Of a DNA stretch of 64,000 nucleotides, positions 52,186 to 64,000 are shown piece after piece. The notes beneath the pieces were generated by a model. That model was given only the letters and a program-made list of their open reading frames with translations. It had not been told where the DNA came from and did no database searches. The position numbers and the translations under genes are program-made. How positions within the stretch are numbered: position 1 is the stretch's first letter; each line of letters opens with the position of its first letter. The stretch comes from Atopsyche davidsoni (taxonomy: Eukaryota > Arthropoda > Insecta > Trichoptera > Hydrobiosidae), in assembly GCA_022113835.1 (NCBI GenBank), contig JAILWY010000015.1, positions 496,001 to 560,000 of the forward strand, in the 5' to 3' direction.

Positions 52186-53830
52186 GTAAGAATGAAGTTC
52201 CTCGTTTCGTGTATGATTTTTTACTTAAAACAGATTTCTAGGTACAAACTTTGTATGAATATAGTTCGCATGTATATTCGAAACAACCGTGGAAAAACAG
52301 ATGTGCATAAAAATGAAATGTATTTCGTTTCACAAAGAGCACCCGATTCTTTTCCAGGAATTTTATTTACACTCTGCGGTCACGGGTGCATTCATCGATT
52401 TCCAAGAACTAGTTTTGGGTGAAGGGTCTGTGGCCTTCATGTCTGCTGGAGCCAGCAACTCCTTGGCGCAGAGATCGGTTCGCATGTAATTAATTCTATT
52501 ACCAGAAATAATGTGATTTTGAGGGTGAATTTATCGAAGATATTCGCGTAATACATGGCAGGTATTTTCTACCTTTGTTTTTAAACCACCTGTAAATAAC
52601 GTAACCCGGTACGGATTTTAATCATTAAGGGAAATTCGATATTATTAATAAATTAAAAAATAATATTCATTTCTGTTATCCAATTATATTTTCCAATTAG
52701 GGTGTATTTGTGCGATTTACAAGAGAACGGATAAATATTAGGCGTCTTCAAAAATTTCATTGTAGTTTTAAGTGAACACATAATACTTTGAAGTCAATAA
52801 TATTTTAATATTACTAATTTTTTTTATTATAATCTACGAACGTTAAACGTTTTTTATCATATTTATTTTGATTATCACGATGATTTATTTTATTTCCGTT
52901 CTGCCTAAATATGATTAATCAATCATCTGATGACTTTTAAAAAAATCCTATGAATTATTACTTTATTATCAATATTGTAAAATAACAAACAAATAAATCA
53001 AGACACATTCAAGCAAACGTGTTAATTTCTTTAGATAATCTTAATACAATTATGAAATGCTCACAATAAAATATAATCTTTTGATACCGTAATTTTTATG
53101 AAGATACACAATAATATCAGTTACCTCTAAAAATATAATACATTAAGAAATCAACAGTATCTCAACATTGTGCAGTACAAGCAATGCGCCTCGCGTCGCA
53201 CTCACCGACGATGACGTCACGTTGTGGCCACTATGAATAAAAAAACGATGTTAGCGTTCAGTTTCGTATCGGAACTTAACCGCCTCCTTTCCACACATTT
53301 CAACTGATTTTAAATACAATTCTACCCTAGTTTTTTATATAATCTTTGTCTGAGGCAAAACGTCCAGTATTTTATATTTTTAAATTTATTAATGTGAATA
53401 ATAACAGGAGCCAAAAAGCAACCAAGGATAACTTTTTTACCCCTCTCTAAATTATAACAACGGGCAACTAGTAACTAGTAAACTGCCCTAGTCAACTATT
53501 GCAGCGACTACACGGCAACTTTGGCAAACTTTCAAGCACCACGTAGATTGAGTAGTAAATGTTCACCGTCAGTAATTACGCGACCTTTTCTTGAGAAATT
53601 GGTTCGAACGGGATTTTACTCTGTAACCTTAAAACTAACTGCTTTCTTGCTTATGCAAAATTGTTAAAATTTAAAAAAAACTAAGCATATATTTTACAAT
53701 CATGCTTATATTATACGATACACAGAATAATATTTATATTTGTAATGATAAATTATTTTTTAATTAAATTTCTGTACATATTTAAGCGGCTGTTACTTTG
53801 AACAACACCCGTGAAACCGGTTTGAGAATT
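52186..53830. other. Non-coding stretch
   Basis: A GC-richer patch near 53170-53260 holds TGACGTCA at 53212-53219. Otherwise AT-rich, with two short overlapping frames at 52180-52489 that show no domain. Confidence 0.5.
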
Positions 53831-53912
53831 GACTTGTTAGCTTGGTGGTTATACTGTTGACTCTTAATCAAGAAGCTCTCGGATTGATATCCGTCCTGGC
53901 AGGTGAATATTT
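53831..53912 (+). repeat. tRNA-Lys-like SINE head, CCTGRCAGGTGAAT family
   Basis: TTAGCTTGGTGGTTATAC resembles an A box and D arm. GACTCTTAATC matches the anticodon loop of tRNA-Lys(CTT). The B box is degenerate (GGATTGATATCC at 53881-53892). It is followed by GTCCTGGCAGGTGAAT, also seen at 45035-45050. This points to a SINE family derived from tRNA-Lys. Confidence 0.6.
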
Positions 53913-59304
<5,392 letters not shown>

Positions 59305-59360
59305 TGAACCAGTCAATTATTCGCCGACTAAGAGGTCTCGGGTTGAAATTCGCGGAGATT
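59305..59360 (+). repeat. Weak tRNA-like SINE remnant
   Basis: A B-box-like GGGTTGAAATTC at 59340 follows CGCCGACTAAGAGGTCTC, which looks like an anticodon and variable region. The A box is hardly recognisable. Confidence 0.3.
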
Positions 59361-61383
59361 TTTTAAATATATAATAATAAAAAAAATTCTAGTATTTCTA
59401 AAAGTATTCCAAGTGATTTAGTCAGGATTTATTAACATCATATCAAATAATTAATGCATTAAAAATCAGAATTCGATCGATTTCCGTTTTAATCGCATAC
59501 GATATATCTAATGTTCATATTAAAAATTGTTTGTTTTCGTAAAAGATGATCAACACATAATATTTATAACGGCAAAATCAAACGAGCGATAAATTTAATA
59601 AAAAATAATAAAACGCATCGTTAACTGTCAACAATTATTATAAATATATAAATGGAATTTAATTGATCATGTTTCAGAAATTCCAACATTTTTTCCTAAA
59701 TAATTACACGCCTGATTAACACTTTTCAATATTTCATAGGCCTACATAAAAATTACCCTAAAGGCCTTTCTTATCACCCCCTAATAAAAACATCTACAAA
59801 ATAGCTCATATGCATAATGACTAGAGGTTTTTAATAAGACGGGGTGGAAATGCACCTTTAATTATAATGTATTCAGCCCTTATAATTAAGGACTGAAATG
59901 TAATGGCGTATAAATATTTCTGAATGTGATACAAGCCCTGAAAACACACGCAAAGGGAAACCTTCTACAACCCCAGGATAACATATTATTATTAACACCT
60001 TAATAACTACAAAAAATATTTAGTGCTTTTTTTTATTGTTTTAGCATACATTAGATGTATTTTTGTGTCATAAAGACAAATATTTTAGTAAAAAGAGAGC
60101 AAATGGAAAAAAAGTTTTAAAATATATGTTTTACTATTCAAGAATGATGACTTCAAGGAATAAATTAGCCTCGTGATCAAGAATAAAAGCAAAAAGAAAG
60201 GTTTTTAGCAGAGTTCATACTAATATGGTTAAACTCAGGATAACCTGGTTTTGAATTATAGGTATTATAGAAAAGGGTGAATTATGAGATAGATCTTTTG
60301 TGTTTGATAACACAAAATTATTACGTAATTGCTTCGAAAAACCATATAAACTAGTAAGATAAAAATGTATTTTAAAATAAAAAGCTTAACGCATTCTCAA
60401 ATCAAAAAACCGAACCCCATTAAAAATATTACAGAAGGTAGCAAATCCAAACAGTTATAAAAGAAAATTTATTTGTAATGAAAAAATGATATTGACTATG
60501 AAACTAGTAGTGATTCGGTCGAATACAAATTTGTTTCCGATGCAGATAAACGTTGCTAATTTTATGAGAAATAACGAGCCCAAAAATTAGAGTAACTGTT
60601 GTTTTATGATCATCTTTAAGTAATTTTTCGCGCCGATAAATGGCAAAGATTATTCGTCTCAAATGCTAAAAAAAATTGCACCGAATATTACCAATATCTA
60701 TTTAGTGGTATTCTATACCTGTATTTTAATTATATGCAATAAAACCTGCCACCTTCGCTTCAATCGGCACTAAGGAAGCGGCCAAAGCACACGTGTTTCT
60801 ATTAATTACCCTCGAGCCCGCATTCCTGTAAACGAAGAAACAAAGGAACCATTGTGCGAAATTGAAAGACCTGTACAGCACGTTTGGCAAAATCAAGTAG
60901 AGAAAGTACTGAGCCGCACTCGCACTATTGGGACCTGGTGTTGTATTTAATTCAACCACCATGGCTCCAGACCTAAAGAAGCTTTGAATCGGTATATGCA
61001 AGCGTAAAACCGATGCGACTAAGTTTTGCTGTAATATTTGTGACTCTCAAGCATTCTATACTTTATTTTACTACAAAGGCGTAAAAGTGTCATGATAGAA
61101 ACCTTTAACCTACCAAAGACGCAAATCAATATTTTATCTAACGATGTCTCCAAAATATCCCATCGTTTCATGGGTGTACCGATTACCTCAAAACACTCCA
61201 CAATCAAACTTTTAAATCTTTTCACTGATGCGAAATATACCTGACCAAGTACATTTCAAGGTAAAGTTTGTCGTAATTCTGTAAATTATTAAAACCTCGC
61301 ATAACGGCGAACCTTGATTTCTCAGCAAGGTTATTTACGGCGCTCCTAAGCGGCCGCATTGACGAGGAGAAAAATAAAATTAT
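59361..61383. other. Non-coding stretch
   Basis: Minus-strand frames at 60726-61001 and 61019-61225 were considered and resemble no family I know. AT-rich. Confidence 0.5.
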
Positions 61384-61445
61384 TCCCGTCGTGGCTTAGT
61401 AATTATTGTGATGAGAGGCGGACTCCGGTTCGAATCTTTCGATTT
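61384..61445 (+). repeat. tRNA-derived SINE head
   Basis: An A-box-like GTGGCTTAGTAAT at 61391-61403 and a B box GGTTCGAATCT at 61427-61437, correctly ordered and spaced. No stem pairing typical of a working tRNA. Confidence 0.5.
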
Positions 61446-61778
61446 TTACACCAGCGGGGCAGCAAAAAATACAAAAAAATAAAATATCGCCGCCGCGGTC
61501 GAGTGATCTCGCAATAATTACCCTCTTTTTACGGACCGCCCTGTTGTTGTGAATTCAACCTGAACATTTCCATAAATGAAAATCCTCCCTCTACCCCGCC
61601 CGATGAGCATTAAAAAGTTCCGAGTGGAGCTGATTTTTTTCATACAGCCTTTTGATTTGTCGGCCGTTTCTGATCCACTGTTGGATACAAACCTCTTGAT
61701 ATTAAATGCTCGCAGTAGACTCAACATTGAGATTTAGAGCCGTTTTCTGTGCATATGATTACTTTATTACTTTTCGTC

Positions 61779-61783
<5 letters not shown>
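61446..61783. other. Non-coding gap with a GC-rich patch
   Basis: GC-richer DNA at about 61480-61620, no recognised feature. Confidence 0.5.

Positions 61784-61833
<50 letters not shown>
61784..61833. repeat. Pure (TA)n microsatellite, about 50 bp
   Basis: About 25 uninterrupted TA units, shorter than the one 3 kb upstream. Confidence 0.97.
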
Positions 61834-61835
<2 letters not shown>

Positions 61836-62364
61836 TATTACTCTTCCTTGCTTGTCTGCGCCGCCTGACAACTGTTGACTCTGCGTATCATATTTCTTTC
61901 TACTTACTGTTGTTGTCTTACATTGTATTAGTTTCAAACATATGGTACTCACTGCGAGTAAGATTAGACTACTTAAGCGCAACTACAGCAATCACTGCGC
62001 AAACTCAAAACTATACTCAATAGACTAAAAGGTTACTAAACACAATTTTCACCGAAACCGCTCTGTTGCGATTAATAAATTTTTGAAAAAATACAACATC
62101 CCCTATAACACTCAATTCAAGAAGTAATGTTAAATTTAGACTTAATATTCCTGATGATATTTTCAACGCGCGTTTATTATATGTTCATAATAAGAGATGA
62201 CGTTCGATTGACAGAATCAGTAAAGCAATGAGTTTCTCATAAACTACATAAGTGATAACATTTAGTATTTTGTATATTTTAAAAGTGCAAAACATTACAC
62301 TACAGTTGATTTTTTAATATGTTATTATTTGTAATCTTCAGAGTCTTGAAGGTCATTTTACTCT

Positions 62365-62622
62365 TTAGGTTTACAGCTCGTAATGGTTGTTTAGACTCGT
62401 CAACGTTACTTCTACCAATACTGTCCAATGATTCTGAACAAAGTGACAATGAAGAAGTGGAAGTGGTCAGAGAATGATAATCCTCCAATTGTTGAACAAT
62501 TTTTAGGACAAAGTGGTGTTGTTGTGATGCCAAGTAATCCGCAAAGTGTGTATGAAGTGGTTCAACTTTTTATACGAAACGATTTATTTGACTACATGCA
62601 AATCAAAGAGTGTATAAACTAG
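62365..62622 (+). pseudogene. piggyBac-type transposase, N-terminal fragment
   Basis: piggyBac transposases and their domesticated relatives have an acidic N-terminus followed by a block of the form FxGxSGV...P.S..E.F.LFf.dLf. Here the frame from 62428 reads QFLGQSGVVV, then PSNPQSVYEVVQLFIRNDLF, at residues 25-55, a close fit. Just upstream, one frame away, SNDSEQSDNEEVEVV at about 62407-62451 supplies an acidic leader, so a one-base frameshift separates the two. The usual ETNxYA block does not follow; the frame ends in QIKECIN and a stop at 62622. The catalytic Asp residues lie in the missing part. There is no splice signal I would trust. It is an old fragment of about 80 codons, unlikely to be functional. 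Confidence 0.6.
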
Positions 62623-62875
62623 ATTTTACATTTCGTCCGCTTCGCACATCAGTTTAGTAAATTTGGTTACCCGCTTTATATATAAATATAATATAAGCTA
62701 TTGTGTAACAATAACATTTAATTTATTGACAAAAATCTCATAATTAACTCGGAGTTGCTAAACGGAAGAAAAAAAAATCAAAAAGTACAAATCAAAGAGT
62801 GTATAGACAAGATTTCACACGCGCAATTTTACGCGAATTTTGCCCGCTACGCATATCAGTTTTGTCAATTTGGTT
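62598..62875 (+). repeat. Spaced direct duplication of about 70-90 bp
   Basis: 62598-62667 and 62788-62875 share AAATCAAAGAGTGTATA, a TTTCACA/TTTACAT block, CCGCT.CGCA, ATCAGTTT and CAATTTGGTT or AAATTTGGTT. The second copy has about 17 extra bases. The first copy begins inside the piggyBac-like reading frame, so the duplication overlaps its 3' end. Confidence 0.7.
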
Positions 62876-63153
62876 TATAATAATAATAAGTAAGAATACA
62901 AACGGGCGAGACAAGAGTAGCCAAACTAAAACACTGGCAGCTTGACGGCCCCTGGAGCGGGATGGAGATATTGCAGCGCGTCAGTGCGCCGGGTGTGGCC
63001 AACCTGCGGCCCATTAGCGGCCGCGGCCCGCCCCGAGCCCCGGCACGTCGTCCGGTTATCGCACCCCTGAGACGGGGCGTCCAATTTTATGTAAAGCCGA
63101 GCCGACACCGAACGAATGCCTGGGGTTGTTTGTATCAACCAGATACACGCATC
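62876..63153. other. GC-rich patch, no gene
   Basis: 62940-63130 is the most CpG-dense stretch in the window. Frames on both strands stay open only because stop codons are rare in such DNA. It directly precedes the second hAT element. Confidence 0.55.
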
Positions 63154-63161
63154 ACCTAAAA

Positions 63162-63392
63162 CGTAGGTGGCCAACCCATGGCCCGCGGGCCATATCATTT
63201 ATTTTTGGCCCGCGGAGCATATGCATACATTTTTTTTTTATTGTATATAAAACCACCAATAGAATATTCCATTGAGCGTAGTTCGTATCATATCATATAT
63301 ATGGAAGTAGCCCAGTCTCATCTCAATCTATCTCACAGTCAATCTCATTTCATTAATTTGTCCCGGCAGCTGAAAAAGGTTGGCCACGCATC
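63162..63392 (-). mobile_element. hAT miniature element, copy 2 (231 bp), perfect 8-bp duplication
   Basis: This is the reverse complement of the element at 51457-51696 and nearly identical over about 130 bp on the CAGCTGCCGGGACAAATT side. The flanking octamer ACCTAAAA is present at 63154-63161 and 63393-63400. Both termini carry substitutions (CGTAGGTGG and GCCACGCATC) relative to copy 1. It lacks the internal TGTTTGCATATGCTC duplication of copy 1 and carries a T-run instead. Confidence 0.93.
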
Positions 63393-63400
63393 ACCTAAAA

Positions 63401-64000
63401 GGTTCTTTTTTTTTTTTTTAATAAATTCATATTATCTACTAAGACACCCCAAGTATTCCGCGAAATTAACTCCACGAAGGGCCGGTTTTAATTTTAACAC
63501 TTCATATTTTCACAACATATTTACCATATATTCTTAATTTTGTTTAAAAATGTATTCGAAAAAGCCTTCTAAGCCGTTTGGCTTTTAAAGTTTGTTTCCT
63601 GATTAAGTCATTAAGTAAAATCCCCGAGCTTTAGCAAATGTTTAACGGCACAAAAGAAACACGAACAAAGCAGTAATTTCACTATCAAATAAATACAAAT
63701 AATCCTCGATGTGTTGTTTGGCTATTGAATATTTTTTGTGAATTGTTGAGCACGAAGCACATTACGCAGGTAAAATCGTATTAAGTAGCAAATACTTAAT
63801 TATATACAGAACACTTTTGTTTGACAAACAGTATAAAAAATGTTTTGATTTTTTTTTCAGTTTCAGATAATTTGTTTTCCTTTTTTCAGTTAGTTAGTAC
63901 ATATAATCAAATAGTCAATAAATCCTGATATTTGCCCATACAGGTTTATTGTTCATACAGAGTGTTATTAGGGTTATCGATTCACAATAGAAATGAAACC
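63401..64000. other. Non-coding AT-rich end of window
   Basis: No reading frame or repeat recognised after the hAT duplication. Confidence 0.5.

Noticed and set aside
62926..63198. Overlapping frames on both strands in GC-rich DNA
   Set aside because: They are explained by the scarcity of stop codons in CpG-rich sequence, and the frames run into the hAT element.

Overview
The window looks like nuclear DNA from an animal, most likely an insect. It is strongly AT-rich (my visual impression is about two thirds A+T), has no operon-like gene packing, no long open reading frame (the longest is 160 codons), and is full of decayed animal-type transposable elements: a Helitron fragment, a piggyBac-type transposase fragment, hAT-type miniature elements, tRNA-derived SINE heads and several unnamed dispersed repeats. 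Long (TA)n microsatellites and many short GC-rich patches in AT-rich DNA fit an insect, but no host gene gives a closer placement. I found no complete host gene, so this is intergenic sequence or the inside of a very large intron.

Layout. 1-5735: AT-rich, nothing recognised. 5736-6839: a broken Helitron on the minus strand, keeping only the N-terminal Helitron-like domain. 6993-7081: a GC-rich patch with nested inverted repeats and a TGACGTCA site. 7585-7845: a fold-back arrangement of a dispersed repeat called family A here. 8480-8570: a 13-bp minisatellite. 12103-12455: a decayed tandem array of about 65 bp period. 16395-17246: another family A piece and a 190-bp hAT-like miniature element. 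20253 and 28048: two copies of an 84-bp sequence differing at one base. 24349-26640: a pair of about 115-bp inverted repeats bracketing an isolated YqaJ-type nuclease exon. 31250-31740: a second decayed tandem array. 32021, 34977 and 50109: a dispersed repeat called family B. 47813-48034: a third type of miniature inverted-repeat element. 51457-51696 and 63162-63392: two copies, in opposite orientation, of one hAT miniature element, each with a perfect 8-bp target-site duplication. 58710-58813 and 61784-61833: pure TA arrays. 62365-62600: a piggyBac-like N-terminal fragment followed by a spaced duplication.

There is no evidence that these pieces act together. The best-supported calls are the two hAT elements, the Helitron and YqaJ protein fragments, and the 84-bp twin repeat. 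The observations most worth following up are the twin repeat, the possible YqaJ-carrying transposon, and the excess of TGACGTCA sites, all of which lie in or beside short GC-richer patches.
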